Shown here piece after piece: positions 32,748-42,212 of a stretch of DNA of 64,000 nt. The DNA lies in the NCBI GenBank assembly GCA_904420585.1, contig CAJFVX010000045.1:28859-92858 (forward strand), given 5' to 3'. Below the pieces are notes generated by a model. It searched no databases. It was given only the letters and a program-made list of their open reading frames with translations, and had not been told where the DNA came from. The stretch's first letter is position 1, and the number at the start of each line of letters is the position of its first letter. Position numbers and translations under genes: made by a program. Origin of the DNA: Candidatus Howiella intestinavium (GTDB taxonomy: Bacteria; Bacillota; Clostridia; Oscillospirales; Acutalibacteraceae).

Positions 32748-33926
32748 GTGAAACACAAATTTTTGCTTGGCGCCCTGGCCGCAGCGCTTGTCTGCACGGC
32801 GGGGACCTGTACCCCCCATTTTACCACAGATGGGGAGGATTTGCCATCCTCCCTGCCCCAGAGTACGGCCATCGCCCCTGCGTCCACCGGGTCTTCCACG
32901 GTTTCGGAGCCGGCTGATTCCGCTGCCTCTGCCGTCTCTGCCGCTTCCAGTGATTCTGCTGCTTCTGCTTCCCCCGCCCCCGCCTCTCTGCCGGCGGAAG
33001 GGGATGCACAGCCGGCATCCTCCCACAGCGATACGGTTGTATCCGATACAGAGGCGCCGGCAGCCTGTCCCCAGCGGGTGTATCTGGACGGCCTGATGCG
33101 GGAGAACCAGGTCTTCCTGGACGAAATCCTCTATCTTTCGGAAAATGAGCGGGTGGCCCTGGTGCCTTTGCAGCGGGAGTACCCCGTAGGCGCCGCCGCC
33201 GTCCAGGCGGAATTTATCAACTGCAGCGACCAGGCGTTTTACTACGGGCCGGACAGCCGGGATTTTTCCCTGGAAAAGCTGGTGGGGGAGGTATGGGTAC
33301 AGGTCCCCACGGCGGTCAGCCCCATCCTGGTACCGGAAATCGCGGCCAGCGTGGAGCCCCACGGCCGGCAGGTAAAGGACTTCGATTTGCGCATATACCG
33401 CTCCGACTGGCTCACGGCCGGCCGATACCGGATTCTGGAAGGGCAGCCCGGCAATGCCTATGCGCCCCGGTTCAAGTGCTATTTCCGGCTGTATGACGAC
33501 GGCAATCCCCCGCCCGCGGAAAACCTGGATGCAATCTTCCAGGACGCTGCAGCCCGGGGCGATACGGTCTATTCCCTGCCCGGCGGCGGCCAGGCGGCCC
33601 TGGTGCCGGAACAGCGTTCGGCCGCCTCTGCAGACGGCTATTTGGGGTTCCGGTATGTCAACAACGCCGACACGTCCTTTACCTTCGACTGGAACGGCAG
33701 CTATGTCCGGCTGCAGCGGCTGACGGATGGCCAGTGGGTTACGGTGAGCGAAACCGTGCCCCAGCCCGACAATCCCCTGCCCACCACCGTGGCGCCCCAC
33801 TCCGGTTACCAGCGCTTCCTGTATACTTACGACCTGGACATGCAGCCGGGGGAATACCGGCTCTGGGAGGGTCCGGCGGCGGAGGGGGACCCCCGGTTTG
33901 TCTGCCATTTTACCATTACCGGTTAA
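32748..33926 (+). CDS. Secreted protein with two Ig-like (Big_14-type) domains
   Basis: 392 residues from GTG 32748, with AAGGAGG 9 bases before. Signal peptide KHKFLLGALAAALVCTAGTC lacks a clean lipobox. Residues about 25-110 are a Ser/Ala/Pro-rich, compositionally simple linker. Two related beta-sandwich units follow: one with AVQAEFINCSDQAFYYG and LEKLVGEVWVQVP, the other with LGFRYVNNADTSFTFDWNG and VRLQRLTDGQWVTV. This pattern matches the Ig-like domain found in many Clostridia lipoproteins. Function unknown. The next gene, 19 bp away, encodes a shorter relative, and a third relative is at 58344-59543. Confidence 0.75.
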   Translation: MKHKFLLGALAAALVCTAGTCTPHFTTDGEDLPSSLPQSTAIAPASTGSSTVSEPADSAASAVSAASSDSAASASPAPASLPAEGDAQPASSHSDTVVSDTEAPAACPQRVYLDGLMRENQVFLDEILYLSENERVALVPLQREYPVGAAAVQAEFINCSDQAFYYGPDSRDFSLEKLVGEVWVQVPTAVSPILVPEIAASVEPHGRQVKDFDLRIYRSDWLTAGRYRILEGQPGNAYAPRFKCYFRLYDDGNPPPAENLDAIFQDAAARGDTVYSLPGGGQAALVPEQRSAASADGYLGFRYVNNADTSFTFDWNGSYVRLQRLTDGQWVTVSETVPQPDNPLPTTVAPHSGYQRFLYTYDLDMQPGEYRLWEGPAAEGDPRFVCHFTITG

Positions 33927-33945
33927 AAGAAAAGGAGGGAGTCCT

Positions 33946-34661
33946 ATGAAGAGAAAGAATCTGCTGGCCCTTTTGTGCGCGGTTGTCCTGATGGCTGCGT
34001 CGGCCGCCTGTAATGCCGGGAGCGGCGATACCGCCCAGCTTACTTCCCCCGGGTCCGCCCCGGTATCCGACCAGGCGCCGGTCTCCCGGGAAGCCGACAG
34101 CCGGCCGGTGGAAACCAGCGTCCCGCCGGCACGGCATCCAGCGCGCCGGCGGAATCGGCATCCGGCGCCCCGGCTGGTTCGGCAGAGTCCGCCGCCGCAG
34201 TCCCGGATAAGGGAGGCATGGCCTCTGCCGCAGCCAGCGCGCCGGTGGAATCGGCAGTCGTATCCCATGCCGGTTCGGCGGGTTCCGCCGCCGCCCCGGA
34301 TGGAAGCGGCCCGGCCTACAGCGACGCCGAGGCCGCCGCCTATGTCACCGCCGCGCCGGTGCAGGACAGCTATCCTGTTTCCAGCCCGTCGGTTGAAATC
34401 CTGCTGCGAAACGCCGGGGAGAAAACCTACATATACGGCAAACCCTTCCGGCTGGAGCGGCAGGTGGGGGATGGCTGGGAGACCGTGCCCTTCCGGGAGG
34501 ATACCGCTTTCGCGTCTATCGGCATCCTGCTGCTCCCCGGCGGGGAGAGCCGGCAATCCTATCCCCTGGACTGCTTCGCCCAGCCCCTGACGCCGGGAAC
34601 CTACCGGCTTTCCATGGGCATGACCGACTATACGGTGGGCTGCACCTTCCGGCTGGAATAA
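33946..34661 (+). pseudogene. Frameshifted lipoprotein with one Big_14-type Ig-like domain
   Basis: Starts at ATG 33946 (AAGGAGG upstream) with lipoprotein signal LLALLCAVVLMAASAAC. The frame reads normally to about VETSVPP (near 34125), then turns into Arg/Pro-rich nonsense, while the sense continues in another frame as AGTASSAPAESASGAPAGS and on to the Ig-like domain AYVTAAPVQDSYPVSSPSVE ... LERQVGDGWETVPF, ending at 34661. A single missing base in the Ala/Ser-rich linker (about 34118-34132) explains this. Either a true mutation or an assembly error; the downstream domain looks otherwise intact. Same operon as the gene before it. Confidence 0.7.
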
Positions 34662-34678
34662 TCGCCCTATGCAATAAG

Positions 34679-34722
34679 ACCGGCCCCTGCGAGCTGTACG
34701 AGCGCTCGCAGGGGCCGGTTCG
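34679..34722. terminator. Bidirectional hairpin between convergent genes
   Basis: ACCGGCCCCTGCGAG (34679-34693) pairs with CTCGCAGGGGCCGGT (34705-34719), 15 bp, with a short T-tract on the right. Confidence 0.75.
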
Positions 34723-34754
34723 TTCTGCGCAGAAACGGGCAGGAGGTCCCGCCG

Positions 34755-37700
34755 CTACGCACCCCGGGCTAAAATGCGGCAGATGCCCATGACATCCTCG
34801 ATGGCTACCTTCCCGTCCCCGGTTGTGTCGCCGGACAGAATTTCCCCAGCCGTGGGTTCGGTGTCGGCCGCCTTGCGGGCCAGCACCCTGCAGGCCGCCA
34901 TGACGTCCTGTATATCCACGGTCTTATCCCGGTTCAGGTCGCCCAGCTTAAATACCGGCAGGGCGAGGGAGCCGGTTTCGTTCGCCGCTGTCGCCGTCAC
35001 CGTAAGGCTTTCGGCCGTCTCGTCGGCGGCCAGGGTCAGCAGGCCGTTTTCGTCGATGGCCGTGCCGGCGGCACCGCCGGTTACGCTCCAGGTGACATCC
35101 TCTGCATCCCCTGCGGTAAACTGCACCGTCTTGCCGGTCACCAGGAAATCGATTTCCGCCGTTACATCCAGTCCGCCGGCCGCCGCCTGCACCGGCAGCT
35201 CCATACTGCCGGTCACGGCAGGATTTGCCACAGAGGCCGCCGTTATGGTGAGGGTATTGGCCGTCTCGTCGGCGGCTATGGTCAGCAGGCCGTTTTCATC
35301 GATGGCCGTACCGGTTACGCCGCCGGTTACGCTCCAGGTCACAGCCTTGTCAAAATCCCCGTCTCCGGTAACGGCAGCGGTAAACTGTACCGTATCGCCG
35401 GGGGCGGCCGTATCCGCATCGGCCGTGACGGTCACGCCGCTGACCGTCCCCTCCAGCCGGAAGGAATAGCTGCCCGAACCCAGGGTATAGACCGCCGCGC
35501 CGTCGGCGTATTCCACGAATTCCACGCCCTCTGCCTCGGACACCGGCGTGCCGCTCTCCAGCACCAAATCCACCTGGTCTTCGGCAATGGGCAGGTAGAG
35601 GGTGGCCGTGGTGTTGGCCGGAACGGTGGCGTCGTAGGTCAGCAGATTGCCGTCGGCGTCGGCCGTCCAGGCGCTGGCGATTTGGCCGTAGGCCGAATGA
35701 TAATCAGCGCTCACCGCCGTCATGCGCTTCTGGTTGTCGGGGATGTCGGCAGCCGCCCGCTTATCCAGGGTGGGCTGGAGGATGACATGCTTGAAGGCCG
35801 GGTTTTCTTCGTCGGCCTCGATACCGGCCATGTACCGGTACATCCACTCGCCCACCGCGCCGTAGGCGTAGTGGTTGAAGGAGTTCATGCCCGGGTCCTT
35901 AAAGCCGTTTTCGATGGTGTAGCTGTCCCAGTTTTCCCAGATGGTGGTGGCCCCCTGATCCACGCTGTACAGCCAGGAGGGGTAATCCCGCTGAAGCAGC
36001 AGGGTGTAGGCCATGTCGTCGGCCCCCACATCGCTTAGGGTCTGGTTGAGGATGGAGGTGCCGATAAACCCGGTGGACAGGCGGTTGCCGTTGTTTTTGA
36101 TTTTATCCAGCAGGATGTCCAGGGCCACTTCCTTCTGCCGGCTGTTTCTGAATAAATCCAGTTTCAGGGCCAGCAGGTAGGTGGTCTGGGTGGCTACCTT
36201 TAAGGAGCCGTCGGTGTTCACATACCGCTCGTTGAATTCGGCCTTGATATCCTCATATAACTGGCCGTATTCCTGCTCCTTTTCGGTATTGCCGATGGCC
36301 GCCGCCATCTTCTCCATCAGCAGGGCCGAATAGGCATAGTAGGTTACCGAGATATACCGCTTAACCGAATCGTCGTTGAGCTCGGGGGAGACCCAGTCCC
36401 CTGAGGCCGCGCCGCCGCCGTTGTACTTCCATTCGCTGTCCCCCCGGGTGGCCAGGTAGTCCATAAAGGTTTCCATGGAGGGGAAGTGCTCCTCCAGCAG
36501 CTGGGTGTCGCCGTACATCAGGTAGACGTTCCAGGGCACGATGATGCCCGCCTCGGCCCAGCCGCCGTTGCCGCCGCCCACAATGTGGGTGTTGGGGGCC
36601 ACGTCGGGGTAGGCCCCTTCCAGCTCTCCCGCCTCTTCGCCGAACTGGGAGTCCCGCATATCCTGCAGCCACTTGCGGTAGAAACCGGCCGTGTCGGCGT
36701 TATAGGTGGCCGTGCGGGAGAAGATGTGGGTATCCGCCGTCCAGCCCAGCCGCTCGTTGCGCTGGGGGCAGTCGGTGGCCGTGCTTAAGAAGTTGTCCCG
36801 CATGCCCCACATGATGTTGCTGAAAAGCTGGTTGACCGCCGCATCGCTGGTCTCGATACTGCCCGTCTCCACATTGGCGTTGCCCACTACCACGCCATCC
36901 AAATCCAGGATTTCCACATCGGCCGCCGCCGTGACCTGCACGTACCGGAAGCCGTAGAAGGTGAACCGGGGATTGTAGGTCTCCCCTTCCGCATCTCCCC
37001 GCAGGACGTACTGGCCGGAGGCCTTGGCCTCCAGATAGTTGGCGTTGTAGACGCTGCCCTTGGGGCCGTCGTTCTTGCGGCTTTCCTCGCCGGAATCGTT
37101 GAGCATCTCGCCGAATTCGATATTGACGGCTGTGCCGGCGTCGCCCTTTACGGTGAACTGCTCCCAGCCCACCATGTTCTGGCCCATGTCGAAGATGGCC
37201 GTCTGGCCCTTTTGCAGGGTGAAGGGCAGGGTGGGGTTCTCCACATTGTCGATTTCCCCGTAGGTGGAGCCGTTGTCCTTTATCCCGCTGTAGACCGTGA
37301 CGCTCTCGGGCGTCCGGCTCAGCTCGGGGCGGGTCTGCACCGTGGAGCCGATGGCCCCTATAACCTTGCCTTCAAAATCGGTCTTTTTCCTGGCGGGAAT
37401 CCAGTCCGCCGCGTCGTACCCCGCCGTCGACCAGTCGGCGATGGTATCCTTCCGGGCGTCGTAGGTTTCCCCATTGTAAATATCCGCGTAGGTCACCGCC
37501 GTATCCCGGCTTGCCTGCCAGCTGGTATCGGTGACAATGGTATCGGTGCTGCCGTCGGCATAGGTGATGTCCAGCTTTATCATCAGGCCGTTGGGCTGCT
37601 TGGAGTAGAAGCTGCCGCCCCGCACGGCGATGACGCCGTTGTACCATCCCGAGGCCACCTCGGCCCCCATGGCATTGGCGCCGGCGGTGATGGAATCGGT

Positions 37701-39476
37701 GACGTCGTAGGTCAGATAGAAGGCCGTGTCGTCGTAATCGGTCCAGCCGGGCTTTAACTCGTCGTACTCCATGCCCTCGGCCGTCTGGCGGCCCACCCGC
37801 TGGCCGTTGATGTACAAATCCGACACGCCGAGAGCGCTGTAATACACCCGGGCCGACGCGATTTCCTTATCCGCCGCCGTGAATTCCTTCCGGAAGGCCG
37901 TGGCCGCCGAAATCCGGTTTTCAAATACCTTGTATTCCTGGGAGGATTCTAAGGACAGCTTGCAATCCCCCTCTACCTCTACGATATCGCCCCCGTCAAA
38001 GGGGTTGACCCCGTCGTCAAAGCCGGCCGTCAGCTGGATTTCCCCGTCCGCGCCGGTGACCTGGACGTTGTCCACCCGGGCGCCCTCATTGTAGAACCGG
38101 AAACCGAAGTATCCCTCGCAGAGGTGGCCGGTGTTGTCGGTATAGGTATCCACCGCCACCCCGTCGATGGAGGTGGTCACCACGTTCCCCTCCACCGCCA
38201 CAGCGATGTGGTGCTCCTCGTCAAAGAGGCTGTCCTTGGTGAACTGGGCCGGCAGATTGATATCTTCGGTATAGACGGCGCTGTTGCTCACAAATATATG
38301 CCGCCGCAGGTAGGGCTGGTCGGCATTGTTGGTATTCACCGCCCACATAAAGTAGTTATTTCTGTCCTTGGCGGCAAAAATCAGGCCCATATTGTCGTGG
38401 GTCAGCTGGAAATCCAGCTCGTAGGTATAGTGTACATCGGGGGTCTCGGCCTCGCTTTTCTGGTAGACGAACATCTCGGAGGAAGCGTCCACCAGCAGCT
38501 TGGCGTTGCCCTCCACATCCACAATCTGGCCGCCGGCAAAGGGATTGTCCCCGTCCTCAAAATCGGTGTCGATGAGGAGGGTTTCCCCCTGGTCGGCAGC
38601 CACGGCCGCCTTTACATTGTCCAGCCGGACGGATTCATTGTGCACCCGGATGCCGAAATCCCCCAGCTGCAGGGTGCCGGTGCCGTCGGTGTAGGTATCC
38701 ACTGTCTCCCCGTCCAGGGTGGTGGTCACCCTATCCCCCGACACCGAAATGGAAAGCCGGTGCTCGCTGCCGGTGAGGGATTCCTTGGTAAACTGGGCGG
38801 GCAGGGGAATATCGTTTACCACATCATAGTTGCTGTTTACCTTGACATGCCGGCGGAGATAGGGGTGGTCGGCGCCATTGGTGTTGATGGCCCACATAAA
38901 GTAGTTATTGGCGTCTTTGCCCGAGAAGAGCAGGCTGAAATTGTCCCGGATAATCTGGAAATCGGCCGCGTAGGTGTAATCGGCGTCGGCGTCCGGGTTC
39001 ACCTCTTCCTCCTCGGTGGAATATTTGAGCCACTGGGCCTCCCCCCAGTCTTCCGGCTGGTAGAGGCCGGTTTCAAAGGAGGCCGGCGCCGACTGGGCCG
39101 TGCCCCCCAGATTGTCCCATACCTGTACCGTCCAGACGTATTTGGTCTGGGATTCCAGGGGCTCCCCGGCGTAGGCGATGTTCACCGACCGGCCGTCCTC
39201 CACCTTGCGGCTGTCCCAGACCGTGTCCCCTTCCAGGCTGTCCTTTTTCACCACAATCTGGTAGTGGGTCTGGAGAATCCCCCGCTGGGCCGATTCCATC
39301 TCCCAGCTGAAGACCGGGGCTTCGGTGTCGATGCCCATGGGTTCTTCCATGTAATCCGTCCTGAGGTTTACAACCTCCGCGTCCGATGCCGCCGCCGCGG
39401 GCGCTATGGGCAGGGCCGCCGCCAGCAGGGCCGCCGACAGGGCCAGTGATAACAGCCGGAACCATTTCCTTTTCAT
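34755..39476 (-). CDS. Giant secreted GH78 alpha-L-rhamnosidase with C-terminal dockerin
   Basis: 1573 residues. Order: signal peptide (1-30, ends APAAAA); fibronectin-like N-domain with ETGLYQPEDWGEAQWL; two consecutive lectin/LamG-like modules about 166-340 and 348-520 that are near-duplicates (NNYFMWAINTN..ADHPYLRRH); rhamnosidase N-domain; catalytic six-hairpin domain with DCPQRNERLGWTAD near 902 and TTIWENWDSY near 1175, which hold the acidic residues of GH78; C-terminal beta domain; two bacterial Ig-like modules (VTWSVTGG..GTAIDENGLLT twice); dockerin from about 1508 (LGDLNRDKTVDIQDV and SGDTTGDGKVAIEDV). Removes L-rhamnose from plant or microbial glycans outside the cell; the dockerin would attach it to a cohesin. 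ATG 39476 follows GGGAGG. Confidence 0.93.
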   Translation of the reverse strand: MKRKWFRLLSLALSAALLAAALPIAPAAAASDAEVVNLRTDYMEEPMGIDTEAPVFSWEMESAQRGILQTHYQIVVKKDSLEGDTVWDSRKVEDGRSVNIAYAGEPLESQTKYVWTVQVWDNLGGTAQSAPASFETGLYQPEDWGEAQWLKYSTEEEEVNPDADADYTYAADFQIIRDNFSLLFSGKDANNYFMWAINTNGADHPYLRRHVKVNSNYDVVNDIPLPAQFTKESLTGSEHRLSISVSGDRVTTTLDGETVDTYTDGTGTLQLGDFGIRVHNESVRLDNVKAAVAADQGETLLIDTDFEDGDNPFAGGQIVDVEGNAKLLVDASSEMFVYQKSEAETPDVHYTYELDFQLTHDNMGLIFAAKDRNNYFMWAVNTNNADQPYLRRHIFVSNSAVYTEDINLPAQFTKDSLFDEEHHIAVAVEGNVVTTSIDGVAVDTYTDNTGHLCEGYFGFRFYNEGARVDNVQVTGADGEIQLTAGFDDGVNPFDGGDIVEVEGDCKLSLESSQEYKVFENRISAATAFRKEFTAADKEIASARVYYSALGVSDLYINGQRVGRQTAEGMEYDELKPGWTDYDDTAFYLTYDVTDSITAGANAMGAEVASGWYNGVIAVRGGSFYSKQPNGLMIKLDITYADGSTDTIVTDTSWQASRDTAVTYADIYNGETYDARKDTIADWSTAGYDAADWIPARKKTDFEGKVIGAIGSTVQTRPELSRTPESVTVYSGIKDNGSTYGEIDNVENPTLPFTLQKGQTAIFDMGQNMVGWEQFTVKGDAGTAVNIEFGEMLNDSGEESRKNDGPKGSVYNANYLEAKASGQYVLRGDAEGETYNPRFTFYGFRYVQVTAAADVEILDLDGVVVGNANVETGSIETSDAAVNQLFSNIMWGMRDNFLSTATDCPQRNERLGWTADTHIFSRTATYNADTAGFYRKWLQDMRDSQFGEEAGELEGAYPDVAPNTHIVGGGNGGWAEAGIIVPWNVYLMYGDTQLLEEHFPSMETFMDYLATRGDSEWKYNGGGAASGDWVSPELNDDSVKRYISVTYYAYSALLMEKMAAAIGNTEKEQEYGQLYEDIKAEFNERYVNTDGSLKVATQTTYLLALKLDLFRNSRQKEVALDILLDKIKNNGNRLSTGFIGTSILNQTLSDVGADDMAYTLLLQRDYPSWLYSVDQGATTIWENWDSYTIENGFKDPGMNSFNHYAYGAVGEWMYRYMAGIEADEENPAFKHVILQPTLDKRAAADIPDNQKRMTAVSADYHSAYGQIASAWTADADGNLLTYDATVPANTTATLYLPIAEDQVDLVLESGTPVSEAEGVEFVEYADGAAVYTLGSGSYSFRLEGTVSGVTVTADADTAAPGDTVQFTAAVTGDGDFDKAVTWSVTGGVTGTAIDENGLLTIAADETANTLTITAASVANPAVTGSMELPVQAAAGGLDVTAEIDFLVTGKTVQFTAGDAEDVTWSVTGGAAGTAIDENGLLTLAADETAESLTVTATAANETGSLALPVFKLGDLNRDKTVDIQDVMAACRVLARKAADTEPTAGEILSGDTTGDGKVAIEDVMGICRILARGA

Positions 39477-39531
39477 TGGATTTTCCTCCCTGTAGTCTTT
39501 ACTCCATGGGCATTCTCTGCCCCATACGTAC

Positions 39532-39579
39532 ATTATACACAAAAAAAGCGAACTGCCGCATGGGGCATTTCGCTTTTTT
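39532..39579 (-). terminator. AraC-gene terminator overlapping the rhamnosidase -10 region
   Basis: AAAAAAGCGAA (39542-39552) pairs with TTCGCTTTTTT (39569-39579) around an inner TGCC/GGCA stem, a terminator for leftward transcripts. Just downstream on the minus strand is TATAAT (39532-39537) with no acceptable -35, the expected form of a promoter needing an AraC-type activator. Confidence 0.7.
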
Positions 39580-39587
39580 ACTATAGG

Positions 39588-40469
39588 CTATTCGGCTTGC
39601 TTTTGCCGATAGGCCCCCGGGGTGGAGCCGGTGAGCTGGCCGAAGAGTTTATAAAAATGCTTTAAATCGGCGTACCCCACCTGCTGGGCCACCTGGGCCA
39701 CCGGCAGGGAGGTAATCCGCAGCATCCGGCAGGCCTCTCTTATGCGGATGTCCCGCAGGGCGTGGAGGACGGTCTGCCCCGTCCCCTCCTTAAAGACCTT
39801 GTTGAAGTGGCTGACGCTCATATAGGCCCGCTCGGCCAGGGACTCGCAGGTGATTTCGCCGCTGTAGTGGGCCTGCATATACTGCAGGGCGTTTTCCACC
39901 ACCAGCTGTTTCAGCATGGGCGGGCTCTGGACCTGGGCGCCGTCCTGCTCGTACATGCGGAAGGCCAGAATCAGCAGCTTGACCAAATCCGAGTGGAGCA
40001 CCTGTTTATACCCCTTTTCCCGGCCCTGGTACTCCTCGTGCATATCCGCCAGCAGCCGGTTGATTTTCCGGGATTTCCCGCCGGTAAACTTGATATAGTG
40101 CCGGGGGGCCTCCTCGGCGTAGAAGCTGTGGAGCAGATACCGGTAGGCCACGTTGACAAAGTCATTTTCCTCCCCCAGGAATAAGCCCAGGGAATCCGGC
40201 TGGAAGATGCAGTTGTATACCACCATTTCGGTGCCCGGGTCGGGGGCGTACTCGTGGGGGACATAGGTGTTGATAATAAAGAAATCCCCCTTCTGGATAG
40301 TATCCCGCTGGCCGTTGATGATATGATACCCCTTGCCTGCGTCGATATAGGCGAATTCGATGAAATCGTGGGCGTGGAGGCCGCAGGCCCCCGACCGGGT
40401 ATGCAGCACGGCGATTTCATCGTCCGGGCGCATGAACCGGCTGGCCTGTAAAATTTCTGTTTCCTGCAT
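39588..40469 (-). CDS. AraC family transcriptional regulator
   Basis: 293 residues. N-terminal cupin sensing domain (HAHDFIEFAYIDAGKGYHII ... DFFIINTYVPHEY) and C-terminal double helix-turn-helix (LAERAYMSVSHFNKVFKEGT; VAQQVGYADLKHFYKLFGQ) of AraC activators that respond to sugars. It sits immediately upstream of the rhamnosidase, same strand, separated by a terminator, so rhamnose or a rhamnoside is the likely signal. ATG 40469. A minus-strand promoter TTGTAT (40548-40553), 17 bp, TATAAT (40525-40530) precedes it. Confidence 0.93.
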   Translation of the reverse strand: MQETEILQASRFMRPDDEIAVLHTRSGACGLHAHDFIEFAYIDAGKGYHIINGQRDTIQKGDFFIINTYVPHEYAPDPGTEMVVYNCIFQPDSLGLFLGEENDFVNVAYRYLLHSFYAEEAPRHYIKFTGGKSRKINRLLADMHEEYQGREKGYKQVLHSDLVKLLILAFRMYEQDGAQVQSPPMLKQLVVENALQYMQAHYSGEITCESLAERAYMSVSHFNKVFKEGTGQTVLHALRDIRIREACRMLRITSLPVAQVAQQVGYADLKHFYKLFGQLTGSTPGAYRQKQAE

Positions 40470-40591
40470 TCCCTTCGCCTCTTTTCTGGACAATCCTATA
40501 AATATAACATTCTGTTTGATAGAAATTATAGCATATTTGAACCTGTAATACAATACGCATCCGGCCGGCTCTGGCCTTTTGGAGGGGATTG

Positions 40592-40600
40592 TGTTAAAAT
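40592..40600 (+). promoter_or_regulatory. Candidate extended -10 promoter of the Nudix-phosphorelay operon
   Basis: TGTTAAAAT is a TGn extended -10 with no good -35 upstream. It is the only promoter-like string I find between the divergent AraC gene and the Nudix gene. Confidence 0.35.
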
Positions 40601-40635
40601 GAAAAAAACGTCCAAAGGATAAGGAGGAAAGGCCT

Positions 40636-41046
40636 ATGGTTCCCAGGCTGGAGGTGGTGGCCGCCCTGATTTGGGAGGGCGGCCGGTTCCTCATCTGCCG
40701 GCGGCCGGCCCACAAGGCCCGGGGGCTGCTCTGGGAGTTTGTAGGGGGCAAGGTGGAGCCGGGGGAGACAAAGGAGGCCGCCCTTATACGGGAATGCCGG
40801 GAGGAGCTGGACATCGCGGTGAGGGTGGGGAAAATCTGCATGGAGGTCACCCATACCTACGAGGACGCCGTAGTCCATTTGACCCTTTTCCACGCGGGCA
40901 TCGCCGGCGGCCGGCCCCGGCTGCTGGAGCATACCGACATGCGCTGGATAACCCCGGCCGAAATATCCCATTATCCCTTCTGCCCCGCCGACGCCGAAAT
41001 CCTGGAAAAGCTGCAGACGGGCGGCATTCGGCCCCCCGCCCTCTAA
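40636..41046 (+). CDS. Nudix hydrolase, MutT-like
   Basis: 136 residues. Nudix box GKVEPGETKEAALIRECREE (GX5EX7REUXEEXGU) is intact except that the final Gly position is Asp in EELDI. The N-terminal VVAALIWEGGRFLICRRP and WEFVGGK match MutT-type 8-oxo-dGTP diphosphatases, which clean oxidised nucleotides from the pool. AAGGAGG lies 6 bases before ATG. Followed after 56 bp by the response regulator gene on the same strand, so it may be the first gene of the phosphorelay operon, although functional linkage is not obvious. Confidence 0.9.
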   Translation: MVPRLEVVAALIWEGGRFLICRRPAHKARGLLWEFVGGKVEPGETKEAALIRECREELDIAVRVGKICMEVTHTYEDAVVHLTLFHAGIAGGRPRLLEHTDMRWITPAEISHYPFCPADAEILEKLQTGGIRPPAL

Positions 41047-41102
41047 GGGGCGGCGGGCGGACAAGCCTGCCCCACGGATTTGCAAGCGAGGAGGTCTTTT
41101 AC

Positions 41103-42212
41103 ATGACCGAGAGAGAACTATCCATTCCCCCCCTGCCCGATACCCTGCTGATTGTGGACGACGTGGAGATGAACCGGGCCATACTGGCCGAAATCTTTAA
41201 GGACGCCTGCCGCATCCAGGAGGCCGAAAACGGCCGGGAGGGCCTGGAGAAAATCCGGGCTCTGGGCGGCCGCCTCTGCGCGGTGCTGCTGGACGTGGTC
41301 ATGCCCCAGATGGACGGCCTGGCCCTTTTGCGCATCCTTGCGGCGGAGGGGATACCCAAGCGGGTGCCCATCTTCCTCATCACGGCCGAGACGGGGGACG
41401 CCGTCACCCGGGAGGCCTACGCCCTGGGGGTCATGGATTTGATATACAAGCCGGTGGTGCCCTATGTGGTGCGGCGGCGGGTGGAATCGGTCATGGAACT
41501 CTTCCGGGCCAGGGAGAGGCTGGGCAGCCAGGTGGAGCGCCAGAAGATAGAGATTGCCGAGCAGGATAAGAAAATTATGTCCTTAAGCCTTGGCATGGTG
41601 GAGGCCCTTTCCACCGCCATCGAATTCCGCAGCGGGGAGTCGGGCTCCCACGTCCGGCGCATCCACGACATCACCGCCTTTATGCTGCGCAAGACCCCCC
41701 TGGGCGCAGGGCTTTCCCCCTTTGCAATCGACCAGATAGCCCTGGCGGCCATTATGCACGACGTGGGGAAAATCGCCATCCCCGACGCCATTCTCAACAA
41801 GCCGGGGAAGCTGACGGCCGAAGAATTTGAAATCATGAAAACCCATACCCTCCAGGGCGGCCGGCTGCTGGAGCGCATCCCCCAGATGCGGGCCCACGAG
41901 GCCTTCCGGTACGCCTATGACATCGCCCTGCACCACCACGAGCGGTGGGACGGCCGGGGTTATCCCCACGGGCTAAAAGGGGACCAAATCTCCCTGCCGG
42001 CCCAGATTGTCTCCCTGGCCGACGTGTACGACGCTCTGGTGAGCAAACGGGTGTACAAGGACGCCTACAGCTTTGAAAAAGCCCTGGAAATCATCCGGGA
42101 GGGGGGCTGCGGGACCTTCAACCCCCGGCTGCTGGAACATTTCTTTGCCGTGGAAAAACAGCTGCGGCATCTCTATAAAGATGCGGAAAAGGAAGGAGAC
42201 GGTGCCCTATGA
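41103..42212 (+). CDS. Response regulator with HD-GYP c-di-GMP phosphodiesterase output
   Basis: 369 residues. REC domain about 14-130 with phospho-acceptor Asp in AVLLDVVMPQMDG and the Lys of YKPV; a coiled-coil linker about 130-165; HD-GYP domain with HDVGKIAIPDAILNKPGKL, HHERWDGRGYP and SLADVYDAL. The GYP triplet and all metal ligands are present, so hydrolysis of cyclic di-GMP is expected. GAGGAGG precedes ATG 41103. Its stop overlaps the Hpt gene by 4 bp (ATGA), and that in turn overlaps the kinase gene, so these three proteins are made in step. Confidence 0.95.
   Translation: MTERELSIPPLPDTLLIVDDVEMNRAILAEIFKDACRIQEAENGREGLEKIRALGGRLCAVLLDVVMPQMDGLALLRILAAEGIPKRVPIFLITAETGDAVTREAYALGVMDLIYKPVVPYVVRRRVESVMELFRARERLGSQVERQKIEIAEQDKKIMSLSLGMVEALSTAIEFRSGESGSHVRRIHDITAFMLRKTPLGAGLSPFAIDQIALAAIMHDVGKIAIPDAILNKPGKLTAEEFEIMKTHTLQGGRLLERIPQMRAHEAFRYAYDIALHHHERWDGRGYPHGLKGDQISLPAQIVSLADVYDALVSKRVYKDAYSFEKALEIIREGGCGTFNPRLLEHFFAVEKQLRHLYKDAEKEGDGAL

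Noticed and set aside
34218..34661. Independent gene starting at ATG 34218
   Set aside because: No ribosome site or signal peptide. It is the shifted 3' part of the lipoprotein gene starting at 33946.
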